A DNA stretch of 32,279 nucleotides from Pseudomonas viridiflava (GCF_900589395.1 NZ_UUIS01000042.1:1-32279); one strand, 5' to 3'; shown: positions 1 through 8,404, numbered from the stretch's first letter. The notes: generated by a model not told the origin, from the letters alone. Program-made: numbers and translations.

Positions 1-36
1 AGGACTTGAAAAGGGAGTGACCCTTTTCTGCGTCCT
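1..36. repeat. Imperfect hairpin at the window edge
   Basis: Bases 8-15 and 21-28 are perfect 8-bp inverted arms around a 5-base loop, and bases 1-5 and 32-36 pair as an outer stem. It lies upstream of the first gene and could be the terminator or 3' structure of a gene outside the window, but no T-run follows it. Its role is unknown. Confidence 0.35.
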
Positions 37-180
37 CCGCCTGGCCTGGCGAGATTGGGCCCAGCAATGCGGCTCGTGCTGAAACGGCAACAGACCCTAG
101 CGTTACGCCAAGGCTGATTGTCCGGCGACAAATCTGTATCGTTTGCACCCTCTTTGAGCGACAGCCCCGGAGCAGCGTCG

Positions 181-882
181 ATGATGCCGCCTGATACAGC
201 GTCCCCCGTTCCCGGTTATCGCCTGCGACAGAAACGGCGTGACCGGGTCGGCCTGGCCCTGGCGGCCGGCCTGTCGATGCTGGCCGGCATGACCGATGCC
301 ATCGGCTTCATGGCCACCGGTGACTTCGTGTCGTTCATGAGCGGCAACACCACCCGCCTGGCCGTGGCCATCAGCGAAGGCGAGCTGGCGGTCATGGGCC
401 GCCTGGCGCTGGCGATTGTGATCTTTGTCATCGGCAATGCGCTGGGCATCGTGGTTGCCCGCCTGGGCGGCAGACGGGCCTTGCCGCTGCTGTTGGTCAT
501 CGGCGCCCTGCTGTGTGCAGCAGCGCTGCTGCCGGTGCAGGCACATTTACCGACACTGGTGTGCGCCATCCTGGCCATGGGCATGCTCAATGCCGCCGTC
601 GAGCAAGTCAGCGGCATGGCCGTGGGCCTGACCTACGTGACCGGCGCCCTGTCGCGCTTCGGCCGCAGCCTGGGCCGCTGGCTGCTGGGCGAGCGTCGCG
701 CCGGCTGGGGCGTACAACTGGTGCCCTGGGCCGGCATGTTCGTCGGTGCCGTGCTCGGTGCGCTGCTCGAACATCGGCTGGGCATGGCCGCCTTGCTGGT
801 CAGCGCCGGGCTGGCTGGCGCATTGGGCCTGGTGACACTGGGCATTCCCCGGCGCTGGCAACGCTGCTACATGCCACGCTGA
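181..882 (+). CDS. DUF1275 (YoaK-like) membrane protein
   Basis: Product of about 233 residues with five to six hydrophobic helices. The MLAGMTDAIGF and FVSFMSGNTTRLA segments at the start of the hydrophobic core are typical of the DUF1275/YoaK family, a group of inner-membrane proteins of unknown function. The open frame extends upstream to a TTG at 118, but the ATG at 181 (or 184) is preceded by GGAG at a good distance and removes a non-conserved leader, so 181 is preferred. It is followed 59 bases later by a methyltransferase gene on the same strand. The family is clear; the transported substrate, if any, is not. Confidence 0.8.
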   Translation: MMPPDTASPVPGYRLRQKRRDRVGLALAAGLSMLAGMTDAIGFMATGDFVSFMSGNTTRLAVAISEGELAVMGRLALAIVIFVIGNALGIVVARLGGRRALPLLLVIGALLCAAALLPVQAHLPTLVCAILAMGMLNAAVEQVSGMAVGLTYVTGALSRFGRSLGRWLLGERRAGWGVQLVPWAGMFVGAVLGALLEHRLGMAALLVSAGLAGALGLVTLGIPRRWQRCYMPR

Positions 883-941
883 TTGGCCTGTACCCGATCA
901 ATGCGTTTACCATGCGCGCTCGTTTATCAATGACCGCTGCC

Positions 942-1883
942 ATGACCCCGCAATCACTCGCCACCCTGCACCAGCACCTGCTCACCGCCCTGGACCCGGC
1001 CCCGGCCGAAACCCGGCGCCTGTTCCACGGCCGTGGCCGGGTCTGGCCGGGGCTGGAGCACATTACCGTGGACTGGATGCAGGGCGTGGTACTGGTCGCG
1101 CTGTTTCGTGAGCCGGCCGAAGCGGAACTGGCCTCGCTCAGGCAACAGTTGCTGGAACTGACCCGCTCGGCAGCGTGGCACGCCAGTCACGCCCATGCCC
1201 TGTTGCTGCAACATCGCTATCGGCCGCAAAGCACCACCGAGTGGCTGCTGGGCGAACCTTTTGATAGCCATGTCATCGTCGAAAGCGGCCTGCGCTACAA
1301 ACTCGATTTCGGCCGCAACCAGAACACCGGGCTGTTCCTGGACATGCGCTTTGGCCGCGACTGGGTCCGTGCCCAGGCCCGCAACAAGCGGGTGCTCAAT
1401 CTTTTTGCCTACACCTGTGGCTTTTCCGTGGCGGCCGTGGCCGGTGGCGCCGAACACGTGGTCAACCTGGACATGGCCAGGCCGGCGCTGAACCGTGGCC
1501 GCGAAAATCACAAGCTCAACGGCCATGACATGATCCGCGCCAGCTTTCTGGGCCATGACCTGTTCAACTCGTGGGGCAAAGTCACCCGCAGCGGTCCCTA
1601 CGACTTGATCATCATCGACCCGCCGTCGTTCCAGAAAGGCAGCTTCGTGCTCGACAAGGACTACCAACGGGTCTTGCGCCGCCTGCCTCAGTTGCTCGAA
1701 CCCGGCGGCAGCGTGCTGGCATGCATGAACGATCCGGCCATCGGCCAGCAGTTTCTCATCGAGCAAACCGCCCGCGAAGCACCGCACCTGCAGTTCATCG
1801 AACGCCTGGACAACCCGCCGGAGTTTCCCGACATCAGCGCCGATGGCGGCCTGAAGGCGCTGGTGTTTACCCTGACCCCCTGA
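942..1883 (+). CDS. Class I SAM-dependent methyltransferase (RlmI/RlmK-like catalytic domain)
   Basis: Product of about 313 residues. The C-terminal two thirds are a Rossmann methyltransferase of the RlmI/RlmK type. VLNLFAYTCGFSVAA is motif I for SAM binding, VVNLDMARPAL is the acidic motif II, and DLIIIDPPSFQKGSF carries the DPPS/F motif IV seen in nucleic-acid methyltransferases. It lacks the PUA domain of RlmI, so the target (probably rRNA or another nucleic acid) cannot be assigned. In-frame ATGs at 912, 930 and 942 are all possible and none has a strong ribosome-binding site. I chose 942 because homologous-looking sequence (TPQSLATLHQ) begins there. The frame continues far upstream only by reading through the previous gene in another frame. 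Confidence 0.8.
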   Translation: MTPQSLATLHQHLLTALDPAPAETRRLFHGRGRVWPGLEHITVDWMQGVVLVALFREPAEAELASLRQQLLELTRSAAWHASHAHALLLQHRYRPQSTTEWLLGEPFDSHVIVESGLRYKLDFGRNQNTGLFLDMRFGRDWVRAQARNKRVLNLFAYTCGFSVAAVAGGAEHVVNLDMARPALNRGRENHKLNGHDMIRASFLGHDLFNSWGKVTRSGPYDLIIIDPPSFQKGSFVLDKDYQRVLRRLPQLLEPGGSVLACMNDPAIGQQFLIEQTAREAPHLQFIERLDNPPEFPDISADGGLKALVFTLTP

Positions 1884-1937
1884 TGCCGCGCCTGGACGCG
1901 GCCACCGGCCATCATCAAGCCGATCGATCATGTTATT

Positions 1938-1960
1938 GTCACAACCGATTGGACTGTGAC
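1938..1960. promoter_or_regulatory. Inverted repeat GTCACA-N11-TGTGAC upstream of moaA
   Basis: Six-base perfect arms at 1938-1943 and 1955-1960 are separated by 11 bases, 47 bases before the moaA start. The arrangement suits a dimeric regulator site or a small hairpin in the leader. It does not match the ANR/FNR or CRP consensus well, so no regulator is assigned. Confidence 0.35.
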
Positions 1961-2007
1961 GGGGTCCAACACGCAAGCTGGTGCCTGTCATGATTTGCGA
2001 GGGTTAA

Positions 2008-3006
2008 ATGGCTGATTCCGTCCTGCTCGACCGCTTTGCGCGCAAGGTCGATTATTTACGCCTGTCGGTGACCGATCGCTGTGATTTTCGCTGCGTGTAC
2101 TGCATGGCTGAAGACATGACCTTCCTGCCGCGCCAGCAGATCCTGAGCCTGGAAGAGATCTTCGAGGTGGCACAAAGCTTCGTGAAGCTGGGCACGCGCA
2201 AGATCCGCCTGACCGGTGGCGAGCCGCTGGTACGCTCCGGCATTGTCGGCCTGTGCGAAAACATTGCCGCCCTGCCGGGTCTGCGCGAATTGTGCATGAC
2301 CACCAATGGCTCGCAACTGGGCAAACTGGCCGGGCCATTGTTCAAGGCCGGGGTCAAGCGCCTGAACATCAGCCTGGACAGCCTGGACCCGCAGCGGTTT
2401 CGTGAACTGACCCGCACTGGCGACCTGCACCAGGTGATCGACGGCATCGACGCGGCCATCGCGGCCGGGTTCGTGCACACCAAGCTCAACTGCGTGGTCA
2501 TGCAAGGGCGCAACGACCACGAGATCAATGATCTGGTGGCCTTTGCCATTGAGCGCGGGCTGGACATCACCTTTATCGAAGAGATGCCGCTGGGCTCGAT
2601 CAGTGAACACAGCCGCAAGGAGTCGTTCTTTTCCAGCGATCAGGTACGGGCGCGCATTGCCGAACGCTACACGCTGTTGTCATCCACCGACTCGACCAAC
2701 GGCCCGTCGCGCTACTGGCGCATCGCCGAAGCCCCGCACAGCCGTATCGGGTTCATTTCACCGCACAGCCACAATTTCTGCGCCACCTGCAACCGGGTGC
2801 GCATGACAGTCGAAGGCCGGCTGCTGTTGTGCCTGGGCAATGAACACTCGGCTGATTTGAAAGCTGTGCTGCGCGCCAACCCCGGCCAGCCGCAGGTGCT
2901 GGAAGATGCCATCGTCAAGGCCATGCAGCTCAAGCCCTGGAGCCATGACTTTCGTATTGACGATGACGTGCAGGTCGTGCGGTTCATGAACATGACCGGC
3001 GGCTGA
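2008..3006 (+). CDS. moaA: GTP 3',8-cyclase MoaA
   Basis: Radical-SAM enzyme that turns GTP into (8S)-3',8-cyclo-7,8-dihydroguanosine 5'-triphosphate, the first step of molybdenum cofactor synthesis. The 332-residue length fits the family. The radical-SAM cluster motif is C25-x3-C29-x2-C32 within [11 protein letters not shown]. The second 4Fe-4S cluster uses C258, C261 and C275 in the CATCNRVRM...LLLC segment, and the protein ends in the Gly-Gly pair required in MoaA. A GAGGGTT stretch just before the ATG is a usable ribosome-binding site. No other moa, moe or mob gene is nearby, so this may be a second, isolated moaA copy. The enzyme assignment is firm; paralogy is inferred. Confidence 0.95.
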   Translation: MADSVLLDRFARKVDYLRLSVTDRCDFRCVYCMAEDMTFLPRQQILSLEEIFEVAQSFVKLGTRKIRLTGGEPLVRSGIVGLCENIAALPGLRELCMTTNGSQLGKLAGPLFKAGVKRLNISLDSLDPQRFRELTRTGDLHQVIDGIDAAIAAGFVHTKLNCVVMQGRNDHEINDLVAFAIERGLDITFIEEMPLGSISEHSRKESFFSSDQVRARIAERYTLLSSTDSTNGPSRYWRIAEAPHSRIGFISPHSHNFCATCNRVRMTVEGRLLLCLGNEHSADLKAVLRANPGQPQVLEDAIVKAMQLKPWSHDFRIDDDVQVVRFMNMTGG

Positions 3007-3216
3007 CGCTCGCGTCAATACGGGAAACGCAAAAGCCAGCAAGGGGGTCCAGATCTACTGAAAGATCACTGCGGCGCCACCTGCTGGCTCTTGGCCAAGA
3101 AACTTAGCGCAATCCGCTTCGCTTGTAAAACCTGCGTAACAGACACTTACATAAACAGGGGCCCGGTCTCTGTGCCCGATAACGAGCGCAAAAGCCGGGC
3201 CTTGTCATGTCACACC

Positions 3217-3525
3217 TCAGGCCACGCGAGCACTGGGACGTGCCTTGCGCCAGGCCTGGCGCAGCTCATCGAGCTGACATTCGATGAACGCCTCATCGGC
3301 AGCGGCCTTCTTGCCTACGTAGCCCAGACCACGGCGAAACATCTTCACGGCGATGCACAGGTTGCGCTGGGCAGCGCAGAACTCGCTTTCCTGGGTGTAG
3401 GGGGTCATCGGGTCCAGACGGACTTCGCCTGAATGAGTGATCCACAGGATATGGCAGTCCAGCGTGTCTTTGCGTGCGGCAAACAGACGAGCCAGCTCAT
3501 CAGGGGTCATGTGATTGATAGTCAT
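3217..3525 (-). CDS. Small conserved-looking hypothetical protein
   Basis: About 102 residues, beginning MTINHMTPDELARLF. The start at 3525 is chosen because AGGAG lies 7 bases upstream, whereas the in-frame start at 3549 has none. The protein is soluble, has no signal peptide or membrane segment, and its C-terminal half is helical and basic (QLDELRQAWRKARP). I do not recognise a family. A central segment, DCHILWITHSGEVRLDPMTP, looks like a small beta domain. It stands alone, converging on moaA across 210 bases with no other gene. The strong ribosome-binding site and coding-like composition support it being real. Confidence 0.6.
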   Translation of the reverse strand: MTINHMTPDELARLFAARKDTLDCHILWITHSGEVRLDPMTPYTQESEFCAAQRNLCIAVKMFRRGLGYVGKKAAADEAFIECQLDELRQAWRKARPSARVA

Positions 3526-3549
3526 GGTGATGCTCCTTAGCTCGTTCAC

Positions 3550-4052
3550 TGTTCAATGGACTTGATCGTCGACTTGCACATCGAATCACCGACGAACGCG
3601 ACGGTCAGTAACGTTCGTGAGGTGACACCCGGGCTTGAAGAAGATGCAGGTAGTCTCGTCGAGAAACCACTACACCGACGGGTCGGCTTCAGAGAGGAGA
3701 TAGCGAAGGCCAAAGACTGGGCTGGCAATCGAGAACCGATCAACCACAAGCACGTCATGAGGTCGTTTCGCCAGCTGCGCGCCTGTCGCGACGTTGGGCC
3801 GGTTCATCTTCTTCAATCTGCCTTGTGGGCAGCCTACATCCTGAAACACCCCGACGGCTTGCCGGGACTGTTGAGTACCGCTTTTCTGCGCTCCCGATCA
3901 GGGAGATGGCTGCATCATGCAAAATGAAAAGGCGGCCGTCAACCAATATGTAGTGATTATTTTTTATCACTACATATTGGCGGATATGGCACAGGACAGG
4001 CGCGGTGATGCTCCGCCGTGGCCTGGAGTGGCGGGGGTAATGCTTAAAGCAA
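3550..4052. other. About 500 bases with no convincing gene
   Basis: Short frames exist on both strands (for example + 3556-3927 and - 3755-3970), but none has a good ribosome-binding site or a recognisable domain. The stretch is less GC-rich than its neighbours and lacks their strong third-position GC pattern. It could be a decayed gene or the regulatory region between the two flanking minus-strand genes. The only clear structure is the inverted repeat at 3943-3980. Confidence 0.5.
3943..3980. repeat. Perfect 15-bp AT-rich inverted repeat
   Basis: Arms at 3943-3957 and 3966-3980 (CCAATATGTAGTGAT and its complement) match perfectly around an 8-base T-rich spacer. It lies 72 bases past the stop of the YcaC-type gene. 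The low GC content and absence of a T-run after the second arm make a classical terminator unlikely. An operator, a recombination site or the end of a decayed element are alternatives. Confidence 0.7.
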
Positions 4053-4685
4053 TCAGTGCGAAGCGGTGAACGTCGTGTAGCTGTTGATCAGGTTGCGGTA
4101 GTTGGGCAGCCGCTGGGACAGCAGGTTGGCCAGGCCTTCCATGTCGTTGCGCCAGTCGATCTGCAGCTCGCAGGCCACGGCAAACCAGTTCATCAATTGC
4201 GCGCCGGCCGCGCTCATGCGCGCCCAGGCGGCCTGCTGCACGGTTTCGTTGAAAGTGCCGGACGAATCGGTCACCACGAACACTTCAAAGCCTTCGGCCA
4301 GCGCCGAGAGGGTCGGGAACGCCACGCACACGTCGGTGACGACGCCGGCGATGATCAGTTGCTTGCGACCGGTGGCCTTGACCGCCTTGACGAAGTCTTC
4401 GTTGTCCCAGGCATTGATCTGGCCTGGACGGGCGATGTACGGCGCGTCCGGGAACTGAGCCTTGAGCTCCGGCACGATCGGGCCGTTGGGGCCTTGCTCG
4501 AAGCTGGTGGTCAGAATGGTCGGCAGGTTGAAGAACTTGGCGATGTCACCCAGGGCCAGGACATTGTTCTTGAACTCGTTAGGCGAGAAATCCTGGACCA
4601 GCGAGATCAGGCCAGTCTGGTGGTCGACCAGCAGAACAACGGCGTCATCCTTGTTCAAGCGCTTGTACGGGGTAGTAGTGCTCAT
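4053..4685 (-). CDS. ycaC: YcaC-type isochorismatase-family hydrolase
   Basis: Cysteine hydrolase of 210 residues that closely matches my recollection of E. coli YcaC along its whole length, including the ILTTSFEQGPNGP and ARPGQINAWDNEDF blocks. Asp21 (LLVDHQ) and the nucleophile Cys120 (GVVTDVCVAFPT) are in place. The physiological substrate of YcaC is unknown; the superfamily cleaves amide or ether bonds in small molecules. The start is supported by AGGAG 7 bases upstream. It lies 75 bases after the amidohydrolase gene on the same strand and is probably the last gene of the operon starting near 7364. Confidence 0.9.
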   Translation of the reverse strand: MSTTTPYKRLNKDDAVVLLVDHQTGLISLVQDFSPNEFKNNVLALGDIAKFFNLPTILTTSFEQGPNGPIVPELKAQFPDAPYIARPGQINAWDNEDFVKAVKATGRKQLIIAGVVTDVCVAFPTLSALAEGFEVFVVTDSSGTFNETVQQAAWARMSAAGAQLMNWFAVACELQIDWRNDMEGLANLLSQRLPNYRNLINSYTTFTASH

Positions 4686-4760
4686 GATTGACTCCTGTGA
4701 ATTTCAAAGGGAGCACCGGGCTGCATGGCAACCCGGCGTTTTCACGCAGGTGACACAAAA

Positions 4761-6746
4761 TCAGAATGCGAAGCACGAACACCCGAAGGCGCCCCAGAAG
4801 CCCTGGAAGTCGCTGACCGGGGCATTGGACAGGCGTGCTTTCTCATGGCTGTGCGAATGCACCTTGCACGGGCCGCTGCACTGGTGAACCTGGGCCAGCA
4901 CCGGCGAGGCCGGGCGCCAGTGGCCCTGCACCTTGGCCACCGGCGACCAGTCCGGCAGCACCGGAACGCGCTTGGGCCCGAGCGGTTCGAAGTCATCGGC
5001 GCCGTACACCACCTTGCCGTCGACGACGGTCAGCACCGACTCGATCCACTTGATGGCCTCAGGCTCGACGCTGAAGAAATCGGCCGACAGCGCCGAGAGG
5101 TCGGCCAGTTGGCCCACGCGGATCTGGCCTTTCTTGCCCTGTTCGGACGAGAACCAGGCGCTGCCATGGGTAAACAGCTCCAGCGCGGTTTCCCGTGGCA
5201 GGCCTTCGGGATAAAGCTCCAGTCCGCCGACGGTGCGACCGCTGACCATCCAGTACAGCGAGGTCCAGGGGTTGTAGCTCGACACACGAGTGGCGTCGGT
5301 GCCGGCGCCGACCGGCACGCCCTCGGCCAGCATGCGCTTGATCGGTGGCGTGGCCTGGGCGGCCTTGGCGCCATAGCGTTCGACGAAATACTCGCCCTGG
5401 AACGCCATGCGGTCCTGGATCGCGATACCACCGCCCAGGGCCCGGACGCGCTCGATGTTGCGCGGGGTGATGGTTTCGCAGTGGTCGAAGAACCACGGCA
5501 GGCCATTGAACGGGATGTCGCGGTTGACCTTCTCGAACACATCGAGCATGCGGCTGATGGATTCGTCATAGGTGGCGTGCAGACGGAACGGCCAGCGCTG
5601 CTCGACCAGATGACGCACCACCGGCTCCAGGTCGTCTTCCATGCCTTGCACCAGGTCCGGGCGCGGCTCGCGGAAGTCTTCGAAGTCGGCGGCCGAGAAG
5701 GTCAACATCTCCCCTGCCCCGTTGTGGCGCAAGAAGTCGTCGCCCTGGTGCAGCTTGACGCTGCTGGTCCAGTTCTTGAAGTCGGCCAGTTCTTCCTTGG
5801 GCTTCTGGGTGAACAGGTTGTAGGCGATGCGCACAGTCAGCTGCTTTTCGCGGTTGAGCTGTTCGATCACCGCGTAATCGTCGGGGTAGTTCTGGAAACC
5901 ACCGCCGGCGTCGATACAGCTGGTGATGCCCAGGCGGTTGAGTTCACGCATGAACTGGCGGGTCGAGTTGACCTGATACTCCAGCGGCAGCTTCGGGCCT
6001 TTGGCCAGGGTCGCGTACAGGATCATGGCGTTGGGTTTGGCCACCAGCATGCCGGTCGGGTTGCCATTGGCGTCGCGCACGATCTCGCCGCCGGGCGGAT
6101 TGGGCGTGTCGCGGGTGTAGCCGGCCACACGCAGGGCGGCGCGGTTGAGCAAGGCGCGGTCATACAAGTGCAGCAGGAACACCGGGGTATCGGGCGCGGC
6201 CAGGTTGATTTCTTCCAGGGTTGGCATGCGCTTTTCAGCGAACTGGAATTCGTTCCAGCCGCCCACCACGCGTACCCACTGCGGGGTCGGTGTGCGGTCA
6301 GCCTGGTCCTTGAGCATGCGCAAGGCATCGGCCAGCGACGGCACGCCTTCCCAGCGCAGTTCCAGGTTGTAGTTCAGGCCGCCACGAATCAGGTGCAAGT
6401 GCGAGTCGTTGAGGCCCGGGATCACAGTGCGACCCTTGAGGTCGATGACTTGGGTAGCACTGCCGCGCAGGGCCATGACTTCGGCCTCGCTGCCGACCGC
6501 CACAAAGCGCCCGCCACTGATGGCTACTGCACTGGCGGTGGGTTTTTCACGGTCGACCGTGTGGAATTTGCCGTTGAACAGAATCAGCTCGACGTTATTC
6601 ATCGCAGTTCCTTTGTCAGAAAATTGGGAAGCGCCCGCATGGCCTGCGAACGTGAAGGCAGGCAGCAGCGCCGCCGCTGCGCTAAGCAGCGAACTGTTGG
6701 CGATAAAGCGTCGGCGCTGCAGGTCGGTCTTGTCGTCATCACTCAT
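4761..6746 (-). CDS. Tat-signalled YtcJ-like amidohydrolase
   Basis: Metal-dependent amidohydrolase of 661 residues. Residues 11-13 (RRR) followed by FIANSSLLSAAAALLPAF form a twin-arginine export signal. The enzyme proper starts near residue 50 (VELILFNGKFHTVD) with the N-terminal beta sandwich. The metal-binding HxH is His116/His118 in PGLNDSHLHL, and the late GAGTDATRVSSYNPW segment carries the conserved Asp. The YtcJ branch includes enzymes hydrolysing amides and formamides; the substrate here is unknown. The start has AGGAG inside the end of the preceding gene and only 3 bases separate them, so translation is probably coupled. Met49 (base 6602) has its own AAAGGAA ribosome-binding site, which would give a leaderless cytoplasmic form. 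The last about 45 residues are rich in Cys and His (QCSGPCKVHSHSHE and CSC near the end), which is unusual. Confidence 0.9.
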   Translation of the reverse strand: MSDDDKTDLQRRRFIANSSLLSAAAALLPAFTFAGHAGASQFSDKGTAMNNVELILFNGKFHTVDREKPTASAVAISGGRFVAVGSEAEVMALRGSATQVIDLKGRTVIPGLNDSHLHLIRGGLNYNLELRWEGVPSLADALRMLKDQADRTPTPQWVRVVGGWNEFQFAEKRMPTLEEINLAAPDTPVFLLHLYDRALLNRAALRVAGYTRDTPNPPGGEIVRDANGNPTGMLVAKPNAMILYATLAKGPKLPLEYQVNSTRQFMRELNRLGITSCIDAGGGFQNYPDDYAVIEQLNREKQLTVRIAYNLFTQKPKEELADFKNWTSSVKLHQGDDFLRHNGAGEMLTFSAADFEDFREPRPDLVQGMEDDLEPVVRHLVEQRWPFRLHATYDESISRMLDVFEKVNRDIPFNGLPWFFDHCETITPRNIERVRALGGGIAIQDRMAFQGEYFVERYGAKAAQATPPIKRMLAEGVPVGAGTDATRVSSYNPWTSLYWMVSGRTVGGLELYPEGLPRETALELFTHGSAWFSSEQGKKGQIRVGQLADLSALSADFFSVEPEAIKWIESVLTVVDGKVVYGADDFEPLGPKRVPVLPDWSPVAKVQGHWRPASPVLAQVHQCSGPCKVHSHSHEKARLSNAPVSDFQGFWGAFGCSCFAF

Positions 6747-6749
6747 GGC

Positions 6750-7364
6750 TCATTGCTCCTGTTTGTCATTGGCAGGCGCGTTCAGCCAGGTGGCAAACAA
6801 CCGCGTGGCGGCGGGCATCATCAGGTACACCACCAGCAGGACGATGGTCAGGGTGATCAGCACGTTGCTCATGAAATACCCCGACAGCCACGGGCTTAGT
6901 TGCAGCAACGGCCCCCACAGCATAGGCACCAGCAGGCTCAGCGGCAGGATCACCAGATAGGACACCACCGCCTGCTTCCAGCGCGGCGGTGGCCCGGCTT
7001 GATCACTTTCGGGGCTGAACCAGAATTCGTTGTGGGTGGCCACCTGGGTCTGATCGCCGTCGGCCAGCATTGGCTCGGCCTCACGCAGAAGCTCGCGCCG
7101 CTGCTCGGAGTCCAGCCACTGTTGCATGGCGGCGGTTGACGAAAAGCGCAGCACCGAGGTGAAGGCCTGCAAGCCACCGGTACGACCGCGCATCACATCG
7201 ACGCCCAGATGACCGGGTGCCTGGCTGGCAATGCCGACGACACGCCGCAGCCATTGTTCGTATTGCGCTTCAAGACCGGCTTTGGCCCGGTGACGGATCA
7301 CCAGGGTGACGACTTCATGAGAAGGCTCGTGCGCAGGGGCGGCGAGGCTTGAGGGTTCGGACAT
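6750..7364 (-). CDS. ABM-domain protein with C-terminal membrane anchor
   Basis: About 204 residues. An antibiotic-biosynthesis-monooxygenase (dimeric alpha-beta barrel) domain spans roughly residues 15-115 (EVVTLVIRHRAKAGLEAQYEQWL ... FTSVLRFSSTAAMQQWLDS). Two hydrophobic helices follow (about 132-155 and 162-185) before a short basic tail. ABM domains range from quinone-forming monooxygenases to haem-degrading enzymes and non-catalytic sensors, so activity is uncertain. The frame is open back to 7463, but the ATG at 7364 has GGAG upstream and gives the expected domain start. It is the first structural gene after the LysR regulator and abuts the amidohydrolase gene. Confidence 0.8.
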   Translation of the reverse strand: MSEPSSLAAPAHEPSHEVVTLVIRHRAKAGLEAQYEQWLRRVVGIASQAPGHLGVDVMRGRTGGLQAFTSVLRFSSTAAMQQWLDSEQRRELLREAEPMLADGDQTQVATHNEFWFSPESDQAGPPPRWKQAVVSYLVILPLSLLVPMLWGPLLQLSPWLSGYFMSNVLITLTIVLLVVYLMMPAATRLFATWLNAPANDKQEQ

Positions 7365-7411
7365 GACCGGCAGCTCCGTGACACCAGAAAGGGATGCCTG
7401 GGCACCCGTGG

Positions 7412-7422
7412 TTCGAATCGAA
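7412..7422. promoter_or_regulatory. Candidate regulator half-sites TTCGA-A-TCGAA
   Basis: A short palindrome, TTCGAATCGAA, lies in the 122-base gap between the LysR gene and the ABM gene, about 48 bases before the ABM start. It could belong to a LysR-type site controlling the operon. The match is too short to be more than a candidate. Confidence 0.25.
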
Positions 7423-7486
7423 ACTGATAGTGCCGCCGTTTGCCGGTCGAGAATTGGACGCATGTGCTGTGTTTGCTGCCACGCCC

Positions 7487-8404
7487 TTATCCGATGGGCA
7501 GTGTCGCCGACATGTACTCATGGATCATGCCGCGCAGCCAGCGCTCGGCCGGGTCGTTGTCGTGCACCCCGCTCCAGACCATCGACAACTCGGCCGGCAC
7601 GATCGCAAAAGGCGGGTCTTCAGCGCGCAGCCGGGTGCCGTCGACCAGCGCACAGGCGGCGTAATCAGGCACTGTGGCAATCATTTCGCTGCCGGCCAGC
7701 AAAGCGCGCAGGCCATTGAACTGTGGCACGGCCAGCACCACCTTGCGGCTGCGTCCGACCCGGGCCAGGTCCAGGTCGATATTGCCCGACAGGTCGCCGG
7801 AGAACGACACCATGGCATGCGGCCGCGCGCAGTACTCGTCCAGGCTCAGCGAGCCGGGACGGTCATCGCCACGAATCACCTTGCACGGGATGTCACGCAG
7901 CTTCTTGCGCTTGGCGTTGGCCGGCAATTCCACCGTCCAGCTGACGCCCACCGAGATTTCGCCTGAGGCCAGCAACGCCGGCAACAGCAGGTAATTGGCC
8001 CGGCGAATGACAATGATGACGCCCGGTGCTTCGGCCTGCAGGCGCGCCAGCAACAGTGGCAGCAGGCCGAATTCGGCATCGTCCGACAGGCCGATGCGAA
8101 ACACCTCGGTGCTGGAGGCGGGGTCGAAATCCTTGGCGCGGCTGACCGCCCCGGAAATGGTATCCAGCGCCGGGCGAATTTCCTTGAGGATGTCCAGGGC
8201 CCGCGCGGTGGGCTCCATGGCGCGCCCGTTGCGCAACAGCAATGGATCGTCGAACAGATCGCGCAAGCGCCCCAGCGCCGCGCTGACGGCCGGCTGGCCG
8301 ATAAACAGTTTCTCGGCCACCCGGGTCAGGTTGCGCTCGAACATCAGCGCTTCGAAAATCACCAACAGATTGAGATCGACACGGCGCAGGTCGTTACGGT
8401 TCAT
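7487..8404 (-). CDS. LysR-family transcriptional regulator
   Basis: Product of 305 residues, the normal LysR length. The winged helix-turn-helix fills residues 8-70 (DLNLLVIFEALMFERNLTRVAEKLFIGQPAVSAALGRLR). The RVDLNLL start and PLLLRNGRAMEPTARA segment resemble the NodD/PcpR/NahR branch, which answers to aromatic or small organic co-inducers. A LysR substrate-binding domain covers residues 95-300. It is transcribed in the same direction as, and 122 bases ahead of, the ABM/amidohydrolase/YcaC genes, so it is their likely regulator. The inducer is unknown. Confidence 0.9.
   Translation of the reverse strand: MNRNDLRRVDLNLLVIFEALMFERNLTRVAEKLFIGQPAVSAALGRLRDLFDDPLLLRNGRAMEPTARALDILKEIRPALDTISGAVSRAKDFDPASSTEVFRIGLSDDAEFGLLPLLLARLQAEAPGVIIVIRRANYLLLPALLASGEISVGVSWTVELPANAKRKKLRDIPCKVIRGDDRPGSLSLDEYCARPHAMVSFSGDLSGNIDLDLARVGRSRKVVLAVPQFNGLRALLAGSEMIATVPDYAACALVDGTRLRAEDPPFAIVPAELSMVWSGVHDNDPAERWLRGMIHEYMSATLPIG

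Noticed and set aside
76..117. Tiny open frame ending directly before the first gene
   Set aside because: Too short, with no ribosome-binding site, and not distinguishable from chance.
3160..3201. GGCCCGG/CCGGGCC inverted repeat after the small hypothetical gene
   Set aside because: The loop is long (28 bases) and no T-run follows on either strand, so it is not called a terminator.
3556..3927. Plus-strand frame of 123 residues and overlapping minus-strand frames in the 3550-3970 gap
   Set aside because: No ribosome-binding site, no recognisable domain and no consistent codon pattern on either strand. One minus-strand reading (NVATGAQLAKRPHDVLVVDRF) looked briefly like a recombinase but ends at a stop and lacks the catalytic motif.
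4725..6899. Long plus-strand frame of 724 residues opposite the amidohydrolase
   Set aside because: It is the complement of a clear amidohydrolase, rich in His, Gly and Gln with no domain, as expected of an antisense shadow in GC-rich DNA.
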